Shown here piece by piece: positions 50,221 through 58,522 of a DNA stretch of 64,000 nucleotides. Each line of letters starts with the position of its first letter. Within the stretch, counting starts at the first letter, position 1. A program made the position numbers and the translations under genes. The notes under the pieces were generated by a model. The model was not told the DNA's origin. It did no database searches and saw only the letters and a program-made list of their open reading frames with translations. The stretch lies in assembly GCF_047974105.1 (NCBI RefSeq), contig NZ_JBHYRS010000001.1, positions 496,001 through 560,000 of the forward strand. Direction: 5' to 3'. The DNA comes from Mitsuokella sp047974105. GTDB lineage: Bacteria; Bacillota; Negativicutes; Selenomonadales; Selenomonadaceae.

Positions 50221-52128
50221 TTACTCTTTCTTAGCTACGGCATAGTTACGCAGACGCGGCTTGATAAGAGAGTGCTCGAATTCACGGTAGGAAACAACCG
50301 GCTCTTCGTTCTCCTGGTCGAATTTGACAATGGTCGTGCGCATGAACTGCTTATCGTTGCGCTCGAAGAATACGAGGTCGTCGTTGCCATCATCCGTCGT
50401 GCCACGGCCCGTCTTCTCGTCGAAGTGGAATTTGCCGTATTTCTTATGGAGGGCCTCCTGAAGGTCCGGCGTCATCTTGTCATAGTCGGACTTGAGGACG
50501 ATCTTAGCATGGGCACCGCGGCTCTCGTCACGCTGCAGAGCGGACTGCGTGATGGCCATTGCATAGATGATCATGTTGCGCAGCTGGCGGACGAACATAG
50601 CTTCCTGGTTTGCCCAAGTGCCATGGTCCGTAACACCGATGTTGTCCCAACGCTTGAGGATTTCCTTGAGTTCCTTGACGCACTCTTTGAGGCCATCGTT
50701 ATCACGCTCAATCGAGACGTATTTGTACATGATGTCGCCGAGCTCATGATGGAGCTTATGCGCATTTTCCGTACCATTCATGTTGCGGATCTTGTCGAAC
50801 TCTGCTACGCACTCCTGACGGGCAGCCTCGAGCTCCTCTGCCGTAAGCGGAGAACCGAGCTTGCCGCTGCGTGCAAGGCGCAGGGACTCTGGGCCCGAAA
50901 TCGTGCCCGAATACGTTGCAGACAGCAGCGAGTTTGCACCGAGGCGGTTTGCACCATGGTACTGGTAATCGCACTCGCCGGAAGCCAGCAGGCCCGGGAT
51001 GTTCGTATGATGCTCGCGGTCGACCCAGATGCCGCCCATCGAATAGTGGATCGACGGGAAGATCTCCATCGGGACCTTGCGCGGATCCTGACCCATGAAG
51101 TCGCTGTACATCTCGAGGATGCCGCCGAGCTTGCGCTCGAGGTAATCAGCCGGGATGTGCGAGAGGTCGAGGTAAACGCGGTTCGGGTTGTGCATGCCGA
51201 GGCCCATGTGGACAACGACTTTATAGATGGCACGCGATGCAACGTCACGCGGAACGAGGTTGCCGTATGCCGGATACATATCTTCGAGGAAGTACCAGCG
51301 CTCTTTTTCGCCCGTCTGCGGGTTCTTGCGGTAAACCCAGACGCGGCCGCCTTCACCGCGGCAGGCCTCGGACATCAGGCGGTTCTTATCGGAACCCGGG
51401 ATAGCCGTCGGATGAATCTGGAGGAATTCCGGATTGCCGAGTTCAGCACCCTGCTGGTAAACAGCGGAAACAGCCGAGCCATTGCAGATCGTCGAAGCCG
51501 TGCAGCGGCCGTATACCTGGCCAGGGCCGCCCGTTGCGAGGATGACGACATCAGCCGGGAACGAAACGATTTCGTTCGAGTTCATGTTCTGTGCAACGAT
51601 ACCGCGGCAGATACCCTCTTTGTTCTTGATGATCTTGATGAATTCCCAGAACTCATACTTCTTGACGCCGCCCTTGACTTCCCAACGGCGAACCTGCTCA
51701 TCGAGAGCATAGAGGAGCTGCTGGCCCGTCGTGGAACCAGCGAAGACCGTGCGCTTGTTTTTCTGACCGCCGAAGTTGCGGAGGTCAAGAACGCCTTCAG
51801 CCGTACGCGTGAACGGAACGCCCATGCGGTCGAACATCTTGATGAGTTTCGGTGCAGCTTCAACCATGCCCTTTACAGCGAGCTGGTCAGCGAGGAAATC
51901 GCCGCCGTAAACCGTATCATCGAAATGCTCGTAAATCGAATCATGCTCGCCCTTCGTGTCCATGCAGGCATTGATGCCGCCCTGGGCGCAGAGGGAATGC
52001 GAACGCTTAACCGGGCAGTAAGAGAAGAGGTCAACCTTGCCGCCGCCTTCGCAGATTTTCAGCGTAGCCATGAGGCCCGAAAGGCCGCCGCCTACGACAA
52101 TAATCTTATTTTCTGGTTTCTTAGCCAT
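50221..52128 (-). CDS. sdhA: Succinate dehydrogenase/fumarate reductase flavoprotein subunit
   Basis: A 635-residue catalytic subunit. The FAD-binding Rossmann motif is VVGGGLSGLMATLKICEGG (12-30); RSHSLCAQGGINA carries the His that binds FAD covalently; HYSMGGIWVD and the late GANRLGANSLL segment hold active-site residues. Length is that of Firmicute enzymes (over 600 residues). In a propionate/succinate fermenter it most likely works as fumarate reductase; sequence alone does not fix the direction. Confidence 0.96.
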   Translation of the reverse strand: MAKKPENKIIVVGGGLSGLMATLKICEGGGKVDLFSYCPVKRSHSLCAQGGINACMDTKGEHDSIYEHFDDTVYGGDFLADQLAVKGMVEAAPKLIKMFDRMGVPFTRTAEGVLDLRNFGGQKNKRTVFAGSTTGQQLLYALDEQVRRWEVKGGVKKYEFWEFIKIIKNKEGICRGIVAQNMNSNEIVSFPADVVILATGGPGQVYGRCTASTICNGSAVSAVYQQGAELGNPEFLQIHPTAIPGSDKNRLMSEACRGEGGRVWVYRKNPQTGEKERWYFLEDMYPAYGNLVPRDVASRAIYKVVVHMGLGMHNPNRVYLDLSHIPADYLERKLGGILEMYSDFMGQDPRKVPMEIFPSIHYSMGGIWVDREHHTNIPGLLASGECDYQYHGANRLGANSLLSATYSGTISGPESLRLARSGKLGSPLTAEELEAARQECVAEFDKIRNMNGTENAHKLHHELGDIMYKYVSIERDNDGLKECVKELKEILKRWDNIGVTDHGTWANQEAMFVRQLRNMIIYAMAITQSALQRDESRGAHAKIVLKSDYDKMTPDLQEALHKKYGKFHFDEKTGRGTTDDGNDDLVFFERNDKQFMRTTIVKFDQENEEPVVSYREFEHSLIKPRLRNYAVAKKE

Positions 52129-52163
52129 TTATATTCTCCTTTTTCTTACACAGAGTACCGGTC

Positions 52164-52790
52164 TTACATGACGAAGTAGCTTGCCATGAAAGCAATCGTG
52201 ACAAGGCAGAGAAGAGCGCAGAGGCACATCGAGAGAACGTTGATGACGCTCTGGACGCGCGGGCCCTTGGCAATACCCCAAGTCATGCAGAAAGTCGTGA
52301 TACCGTTGCAGAAATGGAAGATTGCAGCAAACATACCAATCGTGTAAAGTACCACTACAATTGGGCTGCTCGTAAAGTAGGAGTGCAGGAGTTCATAGGA
52401 AATCGGCGTACCCGAGATTCCCTTCGTGAAAATACGCAGATAGAATACGTGCCAGATGAGGAATACAACGAGGAACCATGCCGTCCAGCGCTGCAGAGCA
52501 AACTGCCAGTTGCGGACGTAGCCATAGCGGCCCGGGTTGTTCTTTGCCTGCAGGGCGATGTAGATGCCGTAGATGGCATGGAAGAGAATTGGCAGTGCTA
52601 CGCCAAAGATCTCAAGGCCGAGGAAAATCGGATGCGGGATGAGCTCCATCATCGCAAGCGCACCATTGAGTGATTCTGCACCACCGAGAGCGCGGGCATT
52701 CGTGATGATATGTTCGAAAAGGAAAAGTCCGATTGCGAACAGGCCGACTAAAGAATGCAGACGGCGCAGATAAAAAGTTGTATGGAACAT
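52164..52790 (-). CDS. sdhC: Succinate dehydrogenase/fumarate reductase cytochrome b subunit
   Basis: A 208-residue membrane anchor with five hydrophobic helices and His residues spaced for two haems b (LHSLVGLFAIGLFLFEH; IWHVFYLR; AIFHFCNGITTF). It belongs to the B-type, single-polypeptide di-haem family of Bacillus, which couples menaquinol oxidation to fumarate reduction. Start 52790 follows AGGAGG at six bases. It is first in the sdhCAB unit, just after a terminator that ends fumarase transcription. Confidence 0.93.
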   Translation of the reverse strand: MFHTTFYLRRLHSLVGLFAIGLFLFEHIITNARALGGAESLNGALAMMELIPHPIFLGLEIFGVALPILFHAIYGIYIALQAKNNPGRYGYVRNWQFALQRWTAWFLVVFLIWHVFYLRIFTKGISGTPISYELLHSYFTSSPIVVVLYTIGMFAAIFHFCNGITTFCMTWGIAKGPRVQSVINVLSMCLCALLCLVTIAFMASYFVM

Positions 52791-52814
52791 TCTATACCTC
52801 CTGTTGATTCTTGG

Positions 52815-52861
52815 AAAAAGAAGGGAAGCCTTCAAGCGAGCCTCCCAAAAACTTCCCTTCT
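52815..52861 (-). terminator. Terminator between fumarase and sdhC, with alternative inner hairpin
   Basis: AGAAGGGAAG pairs with CTTCCCTTCT (minus strand) and is followed by TTTTCC. Inside, GGGAGGC can pair with GCTTCCC, which shares bases with the outer stem, so two exclusive folds are possible. It would partly or conditionally stop transcription from fumarase into sdhCAB. Confidence 0.78.
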
Positions 52862-52871
52862 CCCAACTTTA

Positions 52872-53438
52872 TCAGTAACCCTTGAGGGTACGATACTTCT
52901 TCTGGTTGACATCGTAAAGGTTATTGCCTTCGCAGTCGATGACAACGATAGCCGGGAAATCCTCAACGGTCAGACGGGCAAGAGCCTCTGGGCCGAGTTC
53001 CGGGTAAGCGAGGACTTCATACTTCTTAACGGATTTTGCAATCAGAGCTGCAGCGCCGCCGACAGCAGCAAAATACGTAACGCCGTTTTTCTTCATGGAA
53101 TCGACAACTTCCTTCGAGCGGGAGCCTTTGCCGATCATGCCCTTGATGCCCTGGTCGAGCATCGTCGGCGTGTAAGCGTCCATACGGCCGGAAGTCGTCG
53201 GGCCGCAGGAACCAATTGGATCACCCGGTTTTGCCGGCGTAGGTCCGAGGTAATAGACCATCTTATTGTGCCAATCAATCGGCAGTTTCTCGCCTTTTGC
53301 AAGAGCTTCACACATTTTCTTATGTGCAGCATCGCGGGCAGCATAAATCTCGCCCGTGATGAGAACACTGTCGCCAATCTTGAGTTTACGGGAATCTTCT
53401 TCCGTAAATGGTGTATGGATACGAATGGGTTCTGCCAT
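52872..53438 (-). CDS. fumB: Class I fumarate hydratase, beta subunit
   Basis: A 188-residue C-terminal-domain subunit of the two-part class I fumarase (also called TtdB-like). PTPAKPGDPIGSCGPTTSGRMD and GKGSRSKEVVDSMKKNGVTYFA are conserved substrate-carboxylate segments. It works with the alpha subunit that carries the iron-sulfur cluster; here alpha lies 53 bases upstream. AGGAGGAG precedes ATG 53438. Confidence 0.93.
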   Translation of the reverse strand: MAEPIRIHTPFTEEDSRKLKIGDSVLITGEIYAARDAAHKKMCEALAKGEKLPIDWHNKMVYYLGPTPAKPGDPIGSCGPTTSGRMDAYTPTMLDQGIKGMIGKGSRSKEVVDSMKKNGVTYFAAVGGAAALIAKSVKKYEVLAYPELGPEALARLTVEDFPAIVVIDCEGNNLYDVNQKKYRTLKGY

Positions 53439-53491
53439 GATTATCTCTCCTCCTGATATATTCTGCTCATATTAGCATTTACCAAATGGAA

Positions 53492-54334
53492 TCAAAGAAC
53501 GCGTTTTGCATGACGGCATGCATGGCAGCAGATTGTTACTGCAACCGGCAGGCCGGCAATGTGCGTCGGGCCCCATTCAATATTGACGCCGAGGCAGGAC
53601 GTCGTACCGCCGAGCTGCGGTCCAATACCCGTCTCATTGATGAGTTCGAGGAGTTCGTCTTCGAGTTTTGCGTACTCAGGCATCGGGTTATGCGAGTCAA
53701 TCGAACGCGTAAGGGCAATCTTGCTCATGACAGCAGCACGGTCCATCGTACCGCCAATGCCGATACCGACAACCATCGGCGGGCACGGGTTCATGCTGGC
53801 ATGGAGAATGATCTCCATAACGGCTTTCTTGACGCCTTCCACGCCGTCAGCCGGAACGAGCATCTTGATGCCGCCCTTGTTCTCAGAGCCAAAGCCCTTC
53901 GGCTCGACCGTGATCTTGAGCTGGTCGCCCGGAACAATCTTCGTATAGATGACGCCCGGCGTATTGTTCTTCGTGTTGACGCGGTTGAAAATCGGCTCTG
54001 CTACAACAGATTTTCTCAGATAGCCTTCCGTGTAGCCTTTGGCAATACCATCGTTGACAGCCGTTTCGAGGTCGCCGCCGACGATGTGGAGATCCTGACC
54101 TACTTCGAGGAAGACGATCGTCATGCCGGTATCCTGGCAGTACGGACGGTCTTCGTCGCGTGCAATTTCTGCATTCTTGATGATCTGGTCAAGAACTGCC
54201 TGACCAACCGGAGATTTCTCCGTCTCGCGGCCTTTTTTCAGGCCTTCATAGACATCCTTCGGCAGGTAATAAGCAGCTTCCTTGCACAACTGTGCAACGG
54301 TCTCCGTGATTTGTTTTGCGTCGAGTTCTCGCAA
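53492..54334 (-). CDS. fumA: Class I fumarate hydratase, alpha subunit ([4Fe-4S])
   Basis: A 280-residue subunit that binds the catalytic [4Fe-4S] cluster. Cluster Cys residues are in YCQDTGMTIVF, in the NPCPP segment and in GGTTSCLGVN. It hydrates fumarate reversibly to malate, acting here between pyruvate carboxylase/malate and fumarate reductase. TTG 54334 (MRELDAKQI) has GGGAGGG six bases upstream; ATG 54349 lies upstream of that site. The tartrate dehydratase reading is possible for this family but fits the neighbourhood less well. Confidence 0.93.
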   Translation of the reverse strand: MRELDAKQITETVAQLCKEAAYYLPKDVYEGLKKGRETEKSPVGQAVLDQIIKNAEIARDEDRPYCQDTGMTIVFLEVGQDLHIVGGDLETAVNDGIAKGYTEGYLRKSVVAEPIFNRVNTKNNTPGVIYTKIVPGDQLKITVEPKGFGSENKGGIKMLVPADGVEGVKKAVMEIILHASMNPCPPMVVGIGIGGTMDRAAVMSKIALTRSIDSHNPMPEYAKLEDELLELINETGIGPQLGGTTSCLGVNIEWGPTHIAGLPVAVTICCHACRHAKRVL

Positions 54335-54378
54335 AGTAATCCCTCCCATAAATACAACTTATCACACATCTGTGGTTC

Positions 54379-54407
54379 ATCATAACACATTTTATGACGG
54401 CTTTCAA
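54379..54407 (-). promoter_or_regulatory. Promoter of the fumarase genes
   Basis: On the minus strand: TTGAAA (54402-54407), a 17-bp spacer, TATGAT (54379-54384). The leader to TTG 54334 is about 38 nt. Confidence 0.75.
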
Positions 54408-54434
54408 GCTTTTCTGAAAGCCCGCGAAGCCTTG

Positions 54435-54461
54435 AAAAAAGTGAATTCCATTCGCTTTTTT
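54435..54461 (-). terminator. Terminator of the rph-rdgB-yfcE unit
   Basis: AAAAAAGCGAAT pairs with ATTCACTTTTTT around a 3-nt loop (one wobble), with T6 on the minus strand. It lies about 155 bases after the phosphoesterase stop. Confidence 0.7.
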
Positions 54462-54483
54462 CACTTCCTCCGCGCAGCCATTT

Positions 54484-54499
54484 TGTGAGCTTTATCACT
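54484..54499. promoter_or_regulatory. CRP/FNR-like operator
   Basis: TGTGA-N6-TCACT (54484-54499) matches the TGTGA-N6-TCACA consensus at 9 of 10 positions. It is centred about 120 bp upstream of the predicted fumarase start site, far for direct activation, and a terminator lies between. Chance occurrence is possible. Confidence 0.4.
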
Positions 54500-54616
54500 C
54501 GGTTTTTATATTAGTGATTGACATTTTAAAATCCTTCCTGCCCAGCAAAAAAATTTTTATTTTCATCGATTTTTTCTTATTTCGTTACTATAATGCATGA
54601 TCGTGATGTATAAAAA

Positions 54617-55108
54617 TCATGCGAGGCGAATGAGCTGACAATGAGGGCGTTTCCCCTGTTCCAACTCCATGATGAGGAAAGAACCCTGCGCCGCATCGCG
54701 GGGTCTTGCCACGCTGCCGGGATTCAGGACGGTCAGGCCCCCCGTTGATACTTCCGCGACATGCGTATGGCCGTAAACGGCGATGTCACAGCCTTCCTCT
54801 TCCGCAGCATCGCAAAGCATCTTCGTCGTAAAGCGAACACCGTACAGATGGCCATGGGTGAGGAAAATGCGGTGGCCGGCAGCCTCGATCACATCATCCG
54901 TTTTTGCAGAGACATCCGGCCAATCACTGTTGCCCGCGACATAACGCACGTCTGCCTCCCCCTTTGTCACCATCTCCAGATACTCTGCGTCCGGCACGAC
55001 ATCGCCGGCATGCAGCCAGAGCGTTACGCCGTTGGATGCCGGATGGGCGAGCATCCTGTCGACAGCAGCAGTCGAGCCGTGGCTGTCACTTACGATTCCA
55101 ATCTTCAT
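54617..55108 (-). CDS. yfcE: YfcE-type metallophosphoesterase
   Basis: A 163-residue calcineurin-fold phosphodiesterase of the MJ0936/YfcE group. GIVSDSHG (Asp/His metal ligands), WLHAGDVV, VAGNSD, FLTHGH and VYGHTHV are all present. Its natural substrate is unknown. Start 55108 overlaps the rdgB stop as ATGA, which couples their translation; the rph-rdgB-yfcE order is conserved in many bacteria. Confidence 0.92.
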   Translation of the reverse strand: MKIGIVSDSHGSTAAVDRMLAHPASNGVTLWLHAGDVVPDAEYLEMVTKGEADVRYVAGNSDWPDVSAKTDDVIEAAGHRIFLTHGHLYGVRFTTKMLCDAAEEEGCDIAVYGHTHVAEVSTGGLTVLNPGSVARPRDAAQGSFLIMELEQGKRPHCQLIRLA

Positions 55109-55704
55109 TTTAAATGTTCCTCCAATTTGCAAACCATCTCACGCAGGGCCTTGCCGCGATGGCTGATGCGGTCTTTCTCTGCCAGGCTGATCTCCGCCAT
55201 CGTCCGGCCGGGATATTCCGCCGGATAAAAATACGGGTCATAGCCAAAGCCGTTTTCTCCGCGCGGCACCATCTGCACCGTTCCATCGCAGCGGCCTTCG
55301 CTCGTAAAAATGCTGCCGTCCGTATCCGCAAAAACAAGGGCACAGCGGTAATCTGCTGGCGATTCCTTTACGCCGGCCTTCCTGAGCTCCTGCAAAAGCT
55401 TTTCGTTGTTCGTCGCATCGTCGGCATGAAAGCCGGCAAAACGCGCGGAATGAATGCCCGGTGCACCGCCAAGCACCGCAACTTCAATCCCGGAATCATC
55501 GGCAATGCAGGCACAGCCTGTCTTTTCCCGATAGAATTCCGCTTTGATGCGTGCGTTCTCAGTAAATGTACTGCCATTTTCCACGGCATCGGGAAACTGG
55601 CCAAATTCTTTTAAAGAAAGGACTTCTACCGGTAAATGCGCAAGGGCTGCGCGCATTTCGCGCACCTTGCCCTGATTTTTTGTAGCAATCACGATTTTTT
55701 TCAT
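55105..55704 (-). CDS. rdgB: dITP/XTP pyrophosphatase (RdgB/HAM1)
   Basis: A 199-residue enzyme that removes deaminated purine nucleotides (dITP, XTP). IATKNQGKVREM at the start, ENARIKAEFY, ADDSGIEV (catalytic Asp), GFGYDPYF and SHRGKAL are the family landmarks. ATG 55704 is chosen because GGGGG is eight bases upstream; three earlier in-frame starts (55710, 55719, 55722) are too close. It overlaps the upstream rph stop region by none and the downstream yfcE start by four bases. Confidence 0.95.
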   Translation of the reverse strand: MKKIVIATKNQGKVREMRAALAHLPVEVLSLKEFGQFPDAVENGSTFTENARIKAEFYREKTGCACIADDSGIEVAVLGGAPGIHSARFAGFHADDATNNEKLLQELRKAGVKESPADYRCALVFADTDGSIFTSEGRCDGTVQMVPRGENGFGYDPYFYPAEYPGRTMAEISLAEKDRISHRGKALREMVCKLEEHLK

Positions 55705-55718
55705 TTTCATAGCCCCCA

Positions 55719-56501
55719 TCAACCTTCCCGGCCGACGAGCCAGACAAGCTCACCGCCTAATACATCTTTCTGATAGGAAATGAGCTCACGGCAGCCTTTT
55801 TCGCCGAACTGCAAAAGGGCACCGAGCTCTTCGTGCGTGAACGGGCGTCCCTCGCCCGTTCCCTGCACTTCAACGAAGCGGCCTGCTCCGGTCATCACGA
55901 CATTCATATCGACAATGGCCTGAGAATCCTCTTCATAGCAGAGGTCCAGAATGGGCTGTCCCTCGTGACTGATGCCCACGCTGATCGCCGACAAAAAATC
56001 CTTTACGGGGAAAATATTTCCCTTTTTGTAAAACGAAGCACAGGCCTCGACCAGCGCGACAAATGCCCCTGTAATCGAGGCCGTGCGCGTACCGCCATCT
56101 GCCTGAATGACATCGCAGTCAATCAGGATGGTACGTTCGCCAAGGGCCTTCATATCGACGACGGAGCGCAGGCTGCGGCCGATGAGCCTTTCGATCTCCT
56201 GTGTTCTGCCCGACTGCTTGCCGCGCACGGCTTCACGCTGCGTCCGCGTTTCCGTGGCACTTGGCAGCAGGGAATATTCCGCGGCAATCCAGCCCTCGCC
56301 CGTGCCGCGCAGGAAAAAGGGCACGCGGTCTTCGATGGAGGCCGCACAGATGACCTTCGTATTGCCCATTTCCATGAGCACAGAACCTGCCGGATACTTC
56401 TGGAAATGGCGGTGAATCTCATACGGGCGCAGGTCATCCGCCATGCGCCGGTCATGCCTCAGCCCATTTTCCATATCTTCCGTATCTCTTATCGATGACA
56501 T
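55719..56501 (-). CDS. rph: Ribonuclease PH
   Basis: A 260-residue phosphorolytic 3'-5' exonuclease that trims tRNA ends. GNTKVICAASIEDRVP, GWIAAEYSLLPSAT, QIEIERLIGRSLR-type segment, IDCDVIQADGGTRTASITGA and a phosphate-binding SGRTQEIERL are seen. The first 15 residues extend beyond B. subtilis Rph. GAAAGGAAG stands nine bases before ATG 56501. First gene of the rph-rdgB-yfcE operon. Confidence 0.95.
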   Translation of the reverse strand: MSSIRDTEDMENGLRHDRRMADDLRPYEIHRHFQKYPAGSVLMEMGNTKVICAASIEDRVPFFLRGTGEGWIAAEYSLLPSATETRTQREAVRGKQSGRTQEIERLIGRSLRSVVDMKALGERTILIDCDVIQADGGTRTASITGAFVALVEACASFYKKGNIFPVKDFLSAISVGISHEGQPILDLCYEEDSQAIVDMNVVMTGAGRFVEVQGTGEGRPFTHEELGALLQFGEKGCRELISYQKDVLGGELVWLVGREG

Positions 56502-56519
56502 AACTGAAAACTTCCTTTC

Positions 56520-56576
56520 TAAAAAAATAGAGGTGCCCTACCCCGAATCTTCGAATCTTCGCGGTATCACACCTCT
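56520..56576 (-). terminator. Terminator upstream of rph
   Basis: AGAGGTG pairs with CACCTCT and the inner TACC pairs with GGTA on the minus strand, followed by ATTTTTTT. It closes the CofE-like transcription unit. Confidence 0.75.
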
Positions 56577-56617
56577 TCTGCTTCGTCAGGGCTATGCCTG
56601 CAGGAAAGCAGTCTGTC

Positions 56618-57283
56618 TTATTTCTGCGACTCCTGATACTGTCTGTAATTTTTGATGATGCAGATCGGCGTCTTCTGGCTTGCATTGCCGAACGGATTGT
56701 CGATAAGCAGTTTTGCGGCCATCTGTCCGTCGACTTTGTCCGTGACACCGACCACGCGGGAACGCTTGAGGTCGTTGACATCCGCGATCATCGCGCCAAA
56801 GCAGCCAAGACGCTGCTGGATTTTCTTGACGACCTCATTCGGATTTTTAGGACCGTAGACGATGCATTTATCGAACGGCGGCATCGTGCCCGTGACATCG
56901 TCGATGAGGGCCGTCTGCTCGCCGCCCCATTTGTAGAAAAGGCCGCTCTGGCCGACAAGTTTGCCGAGGAAGCCTGCAAACAGGGCAAAGGCCACGCGCC
57001 ATTTGCCTTCGACATCCATCAGCGACTGCATGCCGTGCGGCGAGGCAAGGCTGCCGTAATCCGGAATGAAACGGCAGCAGAACTGAGCTACGCGGGAAAT
57101 CTTGAGGTCTTCAGGGCGCACAAAACGGCCCTGCGTGATGGCGACGACACTCTCTGCCGTGCAGAGAAGATCGTCAGGACCAATCTTGCCCTTTGTATAA
57201 CGTTCAATGCTGTCAACGATATCGTCTTTCTCGGTCAGGATGCGCGTCGGGACCGGAATCAGATCGAGTTTTGCTTCTGCCAT
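56618..57283 (-). CDS. Coenzyme F420-0:L-glutamate ligase (CofE)-like protein
   Basis: A 221-residue protein of the CofE-like superfamily. IPVPTRILTEKDDIVDSI at the start, DLLCTAESVVAITQGRF (about 38-55) and DKCIVYGPKNPNEVVKKIQQRLGC further on fit this group. True CofE adds glutamate to coenzyme F420, which Firmicutes of this type are not known to make, so it probably acts on another acceptor. GGGAGGA precedes ATG 57283. It is 13 bases after the membrane-anchored unknown and likely shares its transcript. Confidence 0.75.
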   Translation of the reverse strand: MAEAKLDLIPVPTRILTEKDDIVDSIERYTKGKIGPDDLLCTAESVVAITQGRFVRPEDLKISRVAQFCCRFIPDYGSLASPHGMQSLMDVEGKWRVAFALFAGFLGKLVGQSGLFYKWGGEQTALIDDVTGTMPPFDKCIVYGPKNPNEVVKKIQQRLGCFGAMIADVNDLKRSRVVGVTDKVDGQMAAKLLIDNPFGNASQKTPICIIKNYRQYQESQK

Positions 57284-57296
57284 GATAATTCCTCCC

Positions 57297-57848
57297 TTAG
57301 TCCTTTACGAGTTCCACACCGGCGAGCTTGGCAATCTCTTCGGCCGTCAGCGTCAAACGGACTTTCGTGTAATGCCAAGGCGTACGGCCCGTCTCCATCC
57401 AGATGACATCAAGCGGCAGGTCGACCATATGCGAAAGAGCTTCTTTGAGCGTCATGCCTTTGCGCGGCGTCAATTTGACTTTCGCGAAGATATTGAGTTT
57501 ATCCTCATGATTCGGATCACCGAGTTTCTGGATGAGTACAGCTTCAAAGTAATCATCCTCGCGCGGTTCTCCTTCGCGCTCTGCCTTGCCGCGTGCTTCG
57601 ATGCCGTCATACTGCTCATACGGCAGCTGCGGACGCACAAAAGCATCCATAATCGTCGCACACTGCTTGCCCTCATTGACAAACGTCAGTTTCTTCGAGA
57701 GCACAATGCCGTCGTCCGTCTGCGATTCTACGACAAAAGGAGCATCCGTCTTGACGACGACCTTCTCCTTGCCGACTGCACAGAGATAAAGTTTTGCTAC
57801 GATAACCGCAGCTACGATCAGGCCAATGATTACATATAATACCGTCAC
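57297..57848 (-). CDS. Membrane-anchored protein of unknown function
   Basis: A 183-residue protein not recognised as a known family. One N-terminal helix (2-24) precedes a soluble domain of beta-strand character (VVVKTDAPFVVESQTDDGI, VLSKKLTFVNEG) with an acidic loop (EREGEPREDDYFEA) and a C-terminal HYTKVRLTLTAEE. No catalytic motif is visible. GTG 57848 has AGGAGG seven bases upstream. The adjacent CofE-like gene begins 13 bases downstream, so the two are probably linked in function. Confidence 0.7.
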   Translation of the reverse strand: MTVLYVIIGLIVAAVIVAKLYLCAVGKEKVVVKTDAPFVVESQTDDGIVLSKKLTFVNEGKQCATIMDAFVRPQLPYEQYDGIEARGKAEREGEPREDDYFEAVLIQKLGDPNHEDKLNIFAKVKLTPRKGMTLKEALSHMVDLPLDVIWMETGRTPWHYTKVRLTLTAEEIAKLAGVELVKD

Positions 57849-57922
57849 GTCAATTCCTCCTGACTATTCTCTTATCCTTTTTCCTGATAAATTTATAAAC
57901 TTGAAATCCCACAGGATGTCCT

Positions 57923-58387
57923 TTATTTCCTGTGGGGATTATTTGCCTCTTTTTCCTGCAGCTCCTGCCAAACAGCCTCATCGGCCATGGCCTGCTGCAG
58001 CTTCGTATAGTACTTTTCCGGCAGGCGCGTGATCCTGCCGCTCTCCATATGCGTGAAGACATTCTGCGTAAAGCCCGTGACCATGAGCTCCCCCGTCTTC
58101 TTATTGAACACGCGGTACTGGAAGGCCATTTTGGCCTTCGTCAGGGCTTTCGGACGCGTCTCGATGCAGATAACATCGTCAAAATGCCCCGGCGAGACGT
58201 ATTTGGCGCGCACCTCCGTAATGGGGAATACGTAGCCATCCTTCATCATATCACCGAGTGTGATACCGTACTTGCGCAGATATTCCACACGGCCTGTCTC
58301 AAACCAGCGGATATAATTTGAATGATGCACGACTGCCATAGCATCCGTATCATAAAAATTCACATGATGCTCCGTAATGACTGGCAC
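57923..58387 (-). CDS. Acyl-CoA thioesterase (4HBT, YbgC-like)
   Basis: A 154-residue hotdog-fold thioesterase. VNFYDTDAMAVVHHSNYIRWFETGRVEYLR holds the catalytic Asp and the conserved His/Asn face typical of 4-hydroxybenzoyl-CoA thioesterase-like proteins. Substrate unknown. GTG 58387 is favoured since GGAGG is seven bases away; ATG 58393 is next to that site. It is a separate unit between murI and the unknown membrane protein. Confidence 0.88.
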   Translation of the reverse strand: MPVITEHHVNFYDTDAMAVVHHSNYIRWFETGRVEYLRKYGITLGDMMKDGYVFPITEVRAKYVSPGHFDDVICIETRPKALTKAKMAFQYRVFNKKTGELMVTGFTQNVFTHMESGRITRLPEKYYTKLQQAMADEAVWQELQEKEANNPHRK

Positions 58388-58522
58388 GGTCATTCCTCCT
58401 TTAAAATCCGGTCAGATTTCGTGTTTGCATTTTCCCTGCAGCACATTCTATAGCCTAGAACAAAAGCCATCGAAAGTCAAGGAAAGTCAGGATTTTTGAC
58501 CTTCTTCCTGCCAACGGAGCAC

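Noticed and set aside
49309..52179. A 956-codon open frame on the plus strand
   Set aside because: It mirrors sdhA and sdhB in the antisense frame; its product has no known motif and no ribosome site. The same holds for the 826-codon frame opposite secA.
56520..56576. T-box-like sequence (minus strand GGTGTGATACCGCG followed by a terminator)
   Set aside because: It differs from the T-box core by an insertion, there is no room for a specifier stem I after the CofE-like stop, and rph is not a T-box target. The bases fit better as a two-part terminator stem.
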